A stretch of 64,000 bases of DNA, from positions 29,080,794-29,144,793 of the forward strand of contig OZ038450.1 in assembly GCA_964036195.1 (NCBI GenBank), in the 5' to 3' direction. This DNA is from Sphaerolaimus hirsutus. Its lineage: Eukaryota; Nematoda; Chromadorea; Monhysterida; Sphaerolaimidae. The position numbers and the translations under genes are program-made. Every line of letters begins with the position of its first letter. Within the stretch, counting starts at the first letter, position 1. The notes under the pieces were generated by a model. It was given only the letters and a program-made list of their open reading frames with translations, ran no database searches and was not told where the DNA came from. Positions 33,601 to 45,600 of the stretch are shown here, piece by piece.

Positions 33601-36600
33601 ACACGCTTTATCAGCACGTTTTCTTGGTTTTTGGCGCCCCGAGAGTCATTATTTCCGATAGGGGCACTGAGTTCAATAACTCCCAGTTCTGATGCGAATC
33701 GTTTGGGACTGAAATCAATCAAATCAATGACGTTAGCCAGAAACCCTGAAGCCAACGGTTTGGTGGAGCGCACCAATCGCGAAATTCACGCTATGTTGCG
33801 TGCGTGCCTTCACGATTACCCTAAACAGAGTTGACATGAACTACTGCCGATGTCGACTTTGCGCCATAATATGGCTATGAACAAAACGACCAAGTGCAGC
33901 CCATTTTATTTGGTGCACAGGTATTTACCCCATTGGAATCTTTTCTTCACAGCAGCCTGCACTTTGAATCCGGCAGAAGCGCAAATCATGCGCAACCAAA
34001 ACCGCTCTTCTTATCAACGTTTTTTTGATAAAGATCACCCCCAAACTCTCCGCGAAGGAGATCAAATAATGCTACGGGCATTCCCAAGTGATCACTGGTC
34101 TCCTAAGTATTCTGGCCCTTTTTTCATTGTTGAGTTACAGGGTCCCAATGCCCTTTTAAAGCCCCCCGATTCAGACAAAATTTTGAAAGCGCCATTGCGT
34201 CGCATGTGGCGCTTACCGCGCAACTCCAACCCCTAGTATCTCTCCCAAAGTTTTGTGTTTATTTTCTTCTATTTATCATTCCATTGTTTTTTTCTCTCAT
34301 TTTTTACAGGTGATTCCTCCCCCCCCCTTGAGTAAAAGTAAACACTTTAATTTCTGAGTAAGAAAGTAACTACCTACTGGTTAACCCTCCATTGGGTTGT
34401 AAATTGACCTTTAATCCATTCAATCGAAGTATTCGGTGCTCAAAATATGTCTCACATGACCTACGCGCCCTTGTACCTGTATTACCAGCAACAAACCCCA
34501 CCGGCTTACCCGCCCTCGGTAATACATTCTCCAATTTAACATCTCAAAAACCTTCACCCTCAACCTACCCTGATTTTAGGCTAGGATGCCATGTCAGTGC
34601 ACTGCTCCGTCGCACCATCCGCATCCTGGTGTGAATATGCACCTGCGCAAAGCCCCGGCAATTCCCTTGGCACACTGTGACACGCGCCATATGGCCTCCC
34701 GTATCCGCACTGGAACTCCTTGGGCCCCTCATCGTAGGGGAACCTCCTGGCGCGGACGCAGACGCAGCCCGCGTGGCAATTTTGGACGTGTATCCCACGC
34801 GGGCCGCTGCGCCAGCCCGGATCACGCACCGCGTCGATGTGCCGACTCGCATTCAGGCTCGGGTCGCCGCTGCCAGCGCTCCAGCAGCAGCTCCAGCAGC
34901 TCCAGTGGACGCAGTTTGGTGGGTCATCCCTGTGGAAGAGTTTTTTGTTATGATGGAGATTGCCAACCCTGTATAAATTACCTGAGAGAGCTCTTTATTA
35001 CTCTGAAAGCCACCCCCACACACACGTTTCTGGCTACCCCTTCACTTGTGCAAAAAATTCATGGACCCCAATATACCCTCACGTTTTCCACACTAGTCCA
35101 TACATCTCGCGCACCTTATCTCAGACCCCTAAGCAGAAGGTTTCCCGGTGCCCGAGCAAGCCGAAGCCAGCTCAGACCTTGCCACCCAACTCGGTGGCCA
35201 AGCGCGACCCTGACACTCCTACGGATATGGCGCCCGAGTTGGCCATCACCCCCGAGCAGGTCACCACGCCGGCGCCGACCCCAGTTCCAGTCATGGAGAA
35301 CCCCCCGGGCTCGCCGAAACCGGTTCCCTCACTGGCCCAGCAGGTTGGTGAGTGACGCGCCCCCCCATCTCCGAGATCCCCAAAAACCCACCCTGAAACC
35401 CCCCATTGGTTCACCCCAAAAAACCCATTGTCACACCCAGAAACCCCTCATATGGCGGTAATGAAGATACCGCTTGAAAATTCCAAAATCCCATTCTTGG
35501 AATCCCGATCCCCAGAAACCTATTTTGCAGTAAACTCTTTTTTTTAAACCCCCCAAACAACCCTCTCCCGTACGCCCCACACCCGCCCCTCCGGACCCAC
35601 CTGGACATCACCCACCCTTTCAATCCGAACACTCCCACTCAGTGCGACGGTCCCGAGTCGCACCTTGAGGCCGAGAAAAATGCCCATGAACTCACCCTTG
35701 TGCAACTGGCCACCATCAAGGAGAAGAACACAGCTTTGTTAGGACGTTTGCACTCCCTTGAGTACCGCGTCAAGTACCTTTCCGCCCAGCTTGCTACCGC
35801 AAATGTTGATTTGCGTACCCTGCGCGGTGGCTCCGCTGAGGAGTTTGATTCCGAAATTTTGGAGGGGGAAAAGCAGGAGGATCTCCTCCCTGTGGAAAAT
35901 GAGTGATTTTGAAAAAAAAGTGATTTACAAAAAACGATTTTGAAAAATGTGATAAATTTTAAAAAAGGATTCCAATTTTCTTGCCTTTTCCTGTGTAGGG
36001 GGAAAATGTTAGGATGCGCATGTAAGTAGTTTTCTCTGTATGCACATCCATTGTGATTTCCCTTTTGATGCTTTATAGTCGAGTTAATGTGGCCCACTGA
36101 GGCACTTGACAACGGCTCGACCGCAGTAAACAACTCCGAATACATTGATCGAGCGCCCTTCAGTCCTAAAAAAAATTTAGAAAATTATTATTATTTGATA
36201 AGTTATTTATTTTACGTCAAAATTTACACATTCTACGTCAACATTTCACGTCAAACATTTTGTCACCAAAAAATTTTGACGTTAAATTAAAAACTACTTA
36301 AATAATGATTATTTGATAAATTTTTTTTGGGACATTACACACAATTGCTAGAACTATCTAATTCTGAAATTTCAATGCTGTACCTTTGTCTATTTTGATG
36401 TACCTAATCAATTTTTACAACGTCATCATTTCACGTCAAACGCCACTGAGCTGTAATTCCAGCTTAAAGAGAACAATAGGCGCCACCTGTACCAAAATGT
36501 GCACAATTGTTTGAACTTTCAGTTTAGCATGAAATTTCACCCCATATCCAAGTTATAAGAATGCAAATTCAGGTGACATAAAATTTCACCCCATATCCAA

Positions 36601-39600
36601 GTTATAAGAATGCAAATTCAGGTGACATGATATAGTTTTTGGTGACACCAATATCCCCCCCCACAAGTTTCTTATCTGATGCCAGCCAGAATCTGAAATT
36701 TTTGGGAAAACTGTTTTGGTGATGAGGGGTACTCAATTTAACCAATTTACCCACCACTGAGCTGTTTTACATGGCCGCCAATGTGCGAGCCTGGGGGCAT
36801 CTGCTGCTCAGCAAGCATGCGAAGGGTTGTTTACTCAAAAATAATCTTTTTGCACGTTCGATCTTCACTAGCAAAAGGCACATAGTAGTATCCACAAAAT
36901 ATAGTGATGGCTCTGAAACTTTTGCAACTAGCAAATTATGCAATAATTTATCCAATGCACGGTAATGGATAGGGATGTTTTTGGTAATAAGGTTCACCAG
37001 GGGTCTCCAATGGGTGAGTTGAGGAGGTAGAATAGGGCAACCCCTCCCTCAAACCGCTTCTTATATATACCCATTTTGAGCTATTATTCACCTACTTTTA
37101 ATGGCACCACACAAGCTGGTTTTCAAGGTTCCCTCTGTGAAAACCCATTATTTAGTTTTCAAATTCATTTAAACACTCTGTGTAATCAGCAAAACAGCTG
37201 CCATCTTTGTTTTTTTTTATATTTTTCCGCCAGTAGAACACATATTTGAAAACTCTGGTAAAATGCTGCAGACAAAATATTTTTTTTGTGGAATAGGTAT
37301 GCATTTGTAGGACAAGCTGTAAGCGGCATGTGATGCAGAAAATTATGATTTTTGGGACTGTATTGTATATTTTTAGTGCTGTGATACATTTTTTTAAAAA
37401 TAAATTTGTTTTCTAACTATAAATATTTTTTAACATTCTGTTTTAAATTGTAGATGATATCCGTCTCATATATGTGTCCAGTTTTTTATTCTCTCTTTCA
37501 TTTGATACCATGTTTCGCAATAGAAGTTCAAAGATGATGGAGAAATTGTTGTGATGCTCAAAACATGTGATAATTTTTTTAAATTACATCCCTGTATCTG
37601 TAATTATCTCATTATCACAGTAAAAAGCCCTTATTTTTTCACATCAAAAAAACCAAACCGAATTCAATAACATTTCCGCAAAACAAATAATGATATTTTT
37701 ATACAATCAACTTTATAATTTAAAAAAAAAATAACAAGTGCAATTCAAACAGCTGATTTTGTATGTAAATGAAAGCCAAGAAAGTGAACAACAAGTGTAC
37801 ACTGACTGCAACAATTTCACATTCAATACACTACCACAAAAAAATAAAAACTATTTGTTTTGTATTGTTTTCAGAAATGTTTTCATTTCATATCAAAATC
37901 TGTGATGAAATTTACCATAAACATGAACTTTTTTGAAAACTCAAAAGTTATCTGGATCTATCCATGGAATTGAGGAATTGAGTGAAAGTCTTGTAAAAGA
38001 AAAATAAAGATGCAAAAAAAGGCTTGGAAAAATCACATGTTTCCAGAGATTTTTTCAAAATTATTTACTGTATGTGCACAACTTCCAAGTGTCAGTGCAA
38101 AGGGTATAAATTTACTGCCAAGCACCCAGTGGAGGCCATTACAACACTCCAGCCTGCAGCAAAAACACCAAAAACTCCAGTCCAGCTGAGCCAAGCAGTG
38201 CAGCTGTGAAGCAGTGCAATGAAGCAAGAAAATCTAAAACTCAGCTTAGTAAATGTGATGCAAGGTGGAAGTGCACAAAACAAGACATATGTAATATGCA
38301 TAAAATCAGGTTTGGCACCTGGCCAGATACTGTTTAGTTGTTTGGTCACCTTGGAGCATTGATGCTGGTATTGACCCAAAGGTTGTGCAAGCAGTTGGTC
38401 ATACTGGATTAATTCACCAATGACTGGCAATTGAGCAGTATCTAAGTCTGCTATGAGTACATTGAAACCAGTCTTTCAGTTTCTCTGTGATGGCCCAGCC
38501 ATCTCGCATTTCATCCCTGTGATTTGCATCTGAAATTTCATTTAGCCCATTTTCATTTTGAGCACCAACCTAACTGCATGTATAAATCACTTTCACAAAT
38601 ATTTATCAATCAAAGAAATGAAAAATTATATATATATATTTTAATTCAAGATCATTACTAACAATTGCATGGTACACACAAATTTCAGGAAGATTTATTT
38701 ATTTAACAGTAGTACCAAGTCCCAGATTCTGTGTTGTTGATAAATTTATGAATTCTGTCATGTTATAAGTACTTTTCAAGATTTGTAATAACTTATGGAA
38801 ACAGGTGACATATGCAGTTGTCACCTGAAACATTGCCACAGTGACATTAAAAAAAAAAATTATTTTATTTTATATGAACCCTGAATATGTACGCTACAGA
38901 GGGGACGTGTCGCCGTACAGTTTTCAAAAATGTTCTGCAAATGTGAACTTTGAATGGCAAATGTGACTTGCCAAATCAATATACACATATGCTTTCACTT
39001 ATTGAAAAATAAAAGTGCAAATTGCACACTTTTGAAAAGCGTACAGCAACGCGTCGCCCAGAACAGTTTTCAAAAAGGAACATTGAAAACCGGCTTGTGT
39101 GGCCACATTGGTGTTTCTCCCTTTTCTTCCTTCTACACCCTGAAAAATCATATATATCGAACCACCACACTTTTTCTCCCCTGCAGATTTGTGAATAGCA
39201 ACGGCACAATCAGCGGTGGGAACTTGAGCATCTTGGCACTTCTGAAAGCTGGCCACTTCGACATGACAACTTTTCATCTTTTTATCAGTGAACCGCGGAA
39301 ACAGTGTTTCAAGTTTTCACGTCCATTAGCCAAAATAGGGGGCAGTCCCAGACCCTGCCAGATGACCTGTAAAATGTCAAATGTCATGCAAAGTGTCAAA
39401 ATGTCATGTAAAATGACCTGTAAAATGGCAAACCTTTGCCATTTTGCAGCGCATTTTTCATGAATTTGGACACTTTGCATGACATTTGACATTTTTCAGG
39501 GCATTTTGAAGGGTCTGGGAGTGGCACCAGAAAACTATGCTGCACTGACAACGGATAATCCGCAAATTGGCGGTGGACGTCTGGAATATAGGAAAAACAT

Positions 39601-42600
39601 TACAGCATATGAAATGATACAGCACTTCAGATTTCAGAACATGGAGACATTAGCCATCTTCAATTGGGAAATTTGGCTTGTGCTTGGGGTATGCAAAAAG
39701 TTTTGGGATTGTGCTAGACAAGTAAAACCTCAAACTTTCCCATCCATGGGGCCAGTTCTGCAAAATGGGAAGTGAGAAGTGAAATGGCAAAGGCTAAGTG
39801 AAACGGCAAGTGATTTGGCAAAAGCAAAGTAAAAAATAAAAATAAAGAGTAATTTCTTTCGCTTTCGCCATTTCACTTGCCAATTCACTTGCCGTTTCAT
39901 TTCGCCTTTGCGCTTTTACTTCGCCTTTGCCATTTCACTTCTCACTTCTCATTTTGCGGAACTGGCATCAGAATGTTATACAGAACCAACGGCAAATACG
40001 TTCTAGTACACCTCATTATATAAAGGAACATTTTTAGATACCGTATTACCTCGAATTATCCCCCCCTTGAATTAACCCCCCCTCGAAATACCCCCCTTAA
40101 TTTCGGCTGAGGAAATAATTAACCCCCCTCAAAATACCCCCTCTAAAATTGAGTGTAACGTGAAGGTACATGACAAATACCGCAGTTTGTGATCTGTACA
40201 ATGCAGAACACACGTTAAAACTGATGATTGAGTGACGTTTGGGAAGGGTTTTTGTGTATATACAGTAATATATGCCTATAAACACATATAAATCTATGTG
40301 ATTGTTCGATTTCTCTACATCTGCGTATGGGGAATTTCCGATAATTTCTGGCGAAATAATAGACCCCCCTCGAATAACCTCCCCCCTCTAATTATCCCCC
40401 CTCAAATTTTGCTGGCGAAATAATAAACCCCCTGGGGGTATTTCGAGATAATACCAAATCGAGACAAATCAGCAACTAAAAAATTAAAAAATGAAATACC
40501 AGCTGTTGATGAATGCAACAGCTATTTACAATATTTGTTTGAATCCATTGAATTACCCCCAGGTCGGAGTGAGCTAAGGAAAACCATGTCAAAATACCTC
40601 CATTTATGAGCAACTCTTATGCGATAAAAATATGGTATTTAAATTGACAGGAATCCCAACCAACGATGGCAAAAACACACATATTAAATACAGAAACTCA
40701 TTGAATTTTTCGTTTCCGTGTTTTTGTTTAACACAGAAACATGGAAACTCAACAATTTTGAAAAACATGGAAACTCGAATGAGCATAGTCGGCGCAAGGT
40801 CCCAATTTGCGCTTGTGACATTCACATTAGCCAAAATTTCACCTTGTGACACCTTTTCATCGGAGTCCTTATATGAAGTTGGCAGCCAGCCAAAAGTTTC
40901 GAAATCGCTATAAATATAAGTAAAATTGGCTAAAAATAGATCTATAACCATGTATATAGATGGAAATGTAGATTATAAAGGTGAAAATTGGCAAAATGGC
41001 GCAAATTTTAGCGATTTTGAGCTAATTTTGTGCTTCCATTCTCGTCTGTACAATACACGCTTGTGAATGTCACAATGTGACAGTTAAATTTCTGCTTGTG
41101 ACACCAAAAATTCCACTTATGACATTCACAAGCGCACAAGCACTTAAGCCGGAATTAGAGCTCAGCGTCGATTAGACGTGACATGACGACGTAAAATGAC
41201 GTCGTCGTAAAATTAATTACACGAGTGTGGATCATGCTACGGGTCTACAATTTTCTAAGGATAATATATGAATCAATACCTTAATCGTGTCCAATACTGA
41301 GTGTTATCAGCCACAACTAGAGCGAATTGAAAAATTCAATTTTTATCATTTCACGTCATCATTTTACGTCAGGGAACTAACTTTACATTTCACGTCAACG
41401 GTTGCTTGCAATCGTTGACGAGAAATGTTAAATTTGTTCCCTGACATGAATTTGTGACAGTGGGTACACAAGTGACAGTGTCCACCAGCTTCTGCTAGCT
41501 CATACAATGGAGCTGAGGGCTCCTCACCTCTCAAGCTGTCAAAGATGTCTCTTAGTCACCCATTCGGAACTACCACCGGTGAACTAATGAAAAAATTTCC
41601 CAATACATGAAACAACGTGTGCAAAACCAATATTTGATTAGAAAACCACTGTTTCCACAGTAAAATAATCTAAAATGCAACTTTCTGTAAAAAAGTCGAG
41701 TTTTTACCCAAAAAAACTTGAGTTTTTAGTTAAAAACTCGAGTTTTTATTTTTTTTTAATCGAGTTTTTATCAAAAGTTTTTACAAAAAAAACAGAGAAA
41801 TAAAACACAGAAAGTCAAGTTTTTTTCATGAAAAAAACTCAAAACACACATACTCATTTTTGAAAAACTCAAAATACAGAAAGTGTTTTTTTTTTGAGAA
41901 CGCACCCATCGTTGATCCCAACTGCTGGCATTCTGCATTGATTATCACAGCTTTGTAAACAGTTTTTTAAGACTTCAAAGTTCAAATTGAGTGATGCAAA
42001 AGTTTTTGTACACCCCTCATGCACTAATTTGCATTGCAGTGATAACCCATATTGGAACAAGGTTTATATATGGTAAGTGAGGTAGGTATTATGTGTGGGC
42101 CGATGTACTCCTGTATTTATTCTAATAGAAGAGTGCCGTTCTGTTTTTTTTGTCAACTTTTTACCTGCCGTTCGATTGTAGGGGCAGTTCTATTGGAGGC
42201 TTCCGTTCTACTTTTTTTTACCAATATTTTTCACATATTTTTCATTTGAACATTGTGTTTTCATTTATAATACTCACGTTTACTCATGATAAAAGTAAAA
42301 AAAATTACTTTACGTTTTCTGTACTCAGGGGCGAGTAAAAAATAATTACTTTACATTGATGTATACTTTGAAAAAAGTTCAGTACTTTGAACAACTCCGA
42401 TGAGCAGTACTGTTAAAAATGTATTAAAATGATGGCTGAGGAGTAGTGATGGAGTGGCGCCATGGCGCTGGCGCCCTTTAATGGCGCCAAAGGGCGCCTG
42501 CGCCATGGCGCCCTTTTTTGTGGCGCCATTATTTCGAATGGCGCCATATCGCCCTTGGCGCTTGGCGCCATTTTCGCTGGCGCCAATTTGGCGGCCGGTG

Positions 42601-45600
42601 CCATTGTTTTGGATGGCGCCGGAAATGGCGCCTATATGCGGGGATGAACGGTTTTATTTTCCAAATTTATATGTCAATATGCCAAATAAAATTATTAATC
42701 TGCTGAATGATATCATTTTGTTACTACAAGTTATGATGTGTAAAATACATTCACCTTTGTATTTCAAGCATTTCAAGCATTGCAAGTTTGGGTTCTTGTT
42801 GATGATTTTATGCCACATAAATTGCGAATCTTCAAATATGACCCACAATTAGAATAATGTCCATCTAAAAAAAATTTTTCCAACCCTTACATCATTGATT
42901 ACCTCATTACAATGCACCGTATTTCCTCGAATAATCCTCGGGGATGGGGTTTTTTATTTTTAAAGCTCGCTACCTGGGGGTAATTTGAGAGGGGTTTATC
43001 CGGGGAAATACGGTAGATCTCTTAGAGCGGGAACTATTCAAGGCGGGGGGGGGGGGTGATAGTTCAAGCAAATCGGGATGTCGTGTAGACACCTATGCAT
43101 CTAGGTAAATATGTTATTGTTGAATTTTTTGCATCTGACGGTATGAGTATGTTTACATGCAATAAATAGTGAAACAATAGACAAGTTCTGGCGAAAAAAT
43201 AGAGCCACTCGTATAAGCCCCCCTGAATTTACCACCTCAAAATTTGCTGATGAAATAATAACCCCCCTGGGTGTATTGAAACGGTAAACGGTAAACCCCC
43301 TACGGTAACGAATATTGATGATAAGATGCGTTTTGTTGTTTGAGTCACCATCAGAAAAACGGTATAGCATATCGATCTACTATATATGCTTCCGTATTCT
43401 TGGCGCTATCTTGGCGCCTGGCGCCATTGTTTCTGGCGGCGGCGCACTTGTATGCACAAATGCCTGGTATGCACAAACGCCCGGTACGCAAGAATTGTGC
43501 CCGTCACGCACATCTGCACGGTACGAAATGACATTACATTACATTTTGACCGTGTTTTTCGCTTCACACTTGTGAGTGAAGTGAAAAAAAGTTGCACAAT
43601 GACATTAGTTCACTTTTTGTCACTTCACACATATTTGAACATTATTTGAAAAAGTGTCAAGTGAAAAAAACGGTGGATAATGGCTATTTTTGACCGTTTT
43701 TTTCACTTGACACTTTCAAGTGATTTTCAGATATCAGTGAAGTGAAAAAAGCTGTGCAATAACATTAGTGACCATCTGTCCGGTACGCAAACATCATCAG
43801 CCATGTAAGTACCGGGCAGATGTGCCTGGCGGGCACAATTTTGTGCGTACCGGGCGTTTGTGCGTACCAGGCATTTGTGCGTAGGAGGCCTGGCCCGTTT
43901 CTGGCGCCCTTTGGCGCCCGGCGCCATAGTTTCAGATGGCGCCATTGGCGCCTGGCGCCCTTTTCTCTGGCGCCCTTTGGCGCCCGGCGCCATTGGCGCC
44001 TGGCGCCATTATTCCTGGCGCTTTTCCGTCACTACTGAGGAGATCTAACAAAGTGTTAAGACGGGTCGTTCCTGTTCTCAGTGAAAATCAAGATAAAAAC
44101 AGACACAACAATCTTAAGAAAAAAAACTATTGTTTGTGAATTCAATGCAGGCACAAACATATGGTACTTGATTCAGTTTATGCTGCCGGGACAGGCTCAA
44201 GCAGTTGACAATCGTTTGCGACGTATTCTAACTCCGCTGGGAGTGCTCTGTGTGCTTCTTTTTGCCATCTACACCAACATGCTGCTCATGAATCTTGTCA
44301 AACCTGTGAGTGTAAATATTACAAAAATGTCTTTATTACTAGGGTTCAAATTTCCGTTTTCCGTTTTTCATTTCCGTTTTCCGCAGGGTAATTTTTTCCG
44401 TTTACCATTCCGTTTTCCGGCCGCTGAATTTTTTTCTGTTTTCTGTTCCGTTTTCCGGCAACTATATTTTTTCCACTTCCGTTTCCGTTTTTCCGCTCAT
44501 TATCTGTTTACCGGCTAAATTTTCAGTTTTTATAGCTTTTTTCTGTTTTCCGGCAAATTTTTTTTTGTTTTTCCACCTTTTTTCCATTTCCTGGCTCTAT
44601 TTTCTATTTTTCTGCCTCATATTCCCTTCTCCGGGTCATCAACTGTCTGTTTTCTGTTTCAGCCAAACCAGTAAACATGCATGCAGGTTTTCAATTATGT
44701 GAATTTTTGTCAATTTTCCATCAAAAATTCAGCAATTTTTACCATTTCCAACAAAATTCAGCAATTTTTTCCATTTTTCCAGCAAAATTTCAGCAATTTT
44801 TACCATTTCCACCAAATTTCAGCAATTTTTTCCCTTTTCCAGCAAAATTTCAGCAATTTTTTCCCTTTCCATGCAAATTTCATTTTCCCGTTTCCGGTTT
44901 TCCAGCCTTGTTTTCCGTTTTCCGGCTGCTGACATTTTTTTTCCATTTCCATTTTCTGCCTGGTGCAAAAATTTTTCCGTTTCCGTTTTCCGGCAAGTGT
45001 AAAAAAATTTCTGTTTCCGTTTCTGTTTTCCATAAAAAATGTCTTGACACCCTATCAGTTACTAGTCACTGTACCTATGGGCCACATCTTGTGATGATAA
45101 AGATTGAAGAATCTGGGACCTCACTGCACTGGCACTAATGTCATTCCAACAAAAAAACAGGCTTACAGGCACCGTGAGTAGCATTGAAAAAAATTGCCGA
45201 TTTTGAGAAAATACAATTAAATATTATCTCAGAATATCTCTCGAGAAAAAATATAATTAGATCTCTCAGGTCATTTTTGAAAATATAATTACTGTATTTC
45301 CTCGAAATACCCCCCCCCCCTTGAAATACCCCCCCCCCCTCGTTTGACCCCCCCCCTCTCGAGACCACTATGAAACAATCACCCCCCCCCCTCGAAATAC
45401 CCCCCCCCAAATTGAGTGTAAAGGGAACGTACATGACTATAACTGTAGTTTGTGTTCTGTGTACTGCAGAACACACGTTAAAACAATGTCGGTGTCACGT
45501 TAGAACAGTGTACATACCATCTACATACTAATATTAGTCTACAGAACCTTATAAATGGCGGTTTTTGTTGCATTTTTCGATGTCTGCGTACGTTTCAGAC

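Larger units (their letters stand above)
28147..36162 (+). mobile_element. Ty3/gypsy LTR retrotransposon, decayed
   Basis: About 8.0 kb bounded by two 156-bp LTRs and a 4-bp target duplication GTCC (28143-28146 and 36163-36166). The order LTR - gag - protease - RT - RNase H - integrase - extra ORF - polypurine tract - LTR is that of Ty3/gypsy. Stops and frameshifts break gag and pol many times. The LTRs differ at roughly 9 of 156 positions, so the insertion is old and inactive. Confidence 0.95.
28014..36467. mobile_element. TTAA-bounded foldback element split by the gypsy insertion
   Basis: TTAAGCCGGAATTACAGCTC at 28014 pairs with GAGCTGTAATTCCAGCTTAA ending at 36467. The arms run about 130 bp inward, to GATAGTTCTAGTAATTG (5') facing CAATTGCTAGAACTATC (3'). 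TTAA at both ends is the target preference of piggyBac-type elements. Removing the gypsy element and one GTCC would leave a foldback of about 430 bp. A related left end is at 41144. Confidence 0.8.

Noticed and set aside
40604-40951. 115-codon minus-strand frame
   Set aside because: Falls in a dispersed repeat also found at 21650-22035; no domain.
42454-42852. 132-codon open frame
   Set aside because: Begins in a GGCGCC array of a hAT-type element and continues into AT-rich DNA with no domain.
44677-45138. 153-codon Phe/Pro-rich open frame
   Set aside because: Produced by tandem TTTCCAGCAAAATTTCAGCA and TTTCCG repeats.
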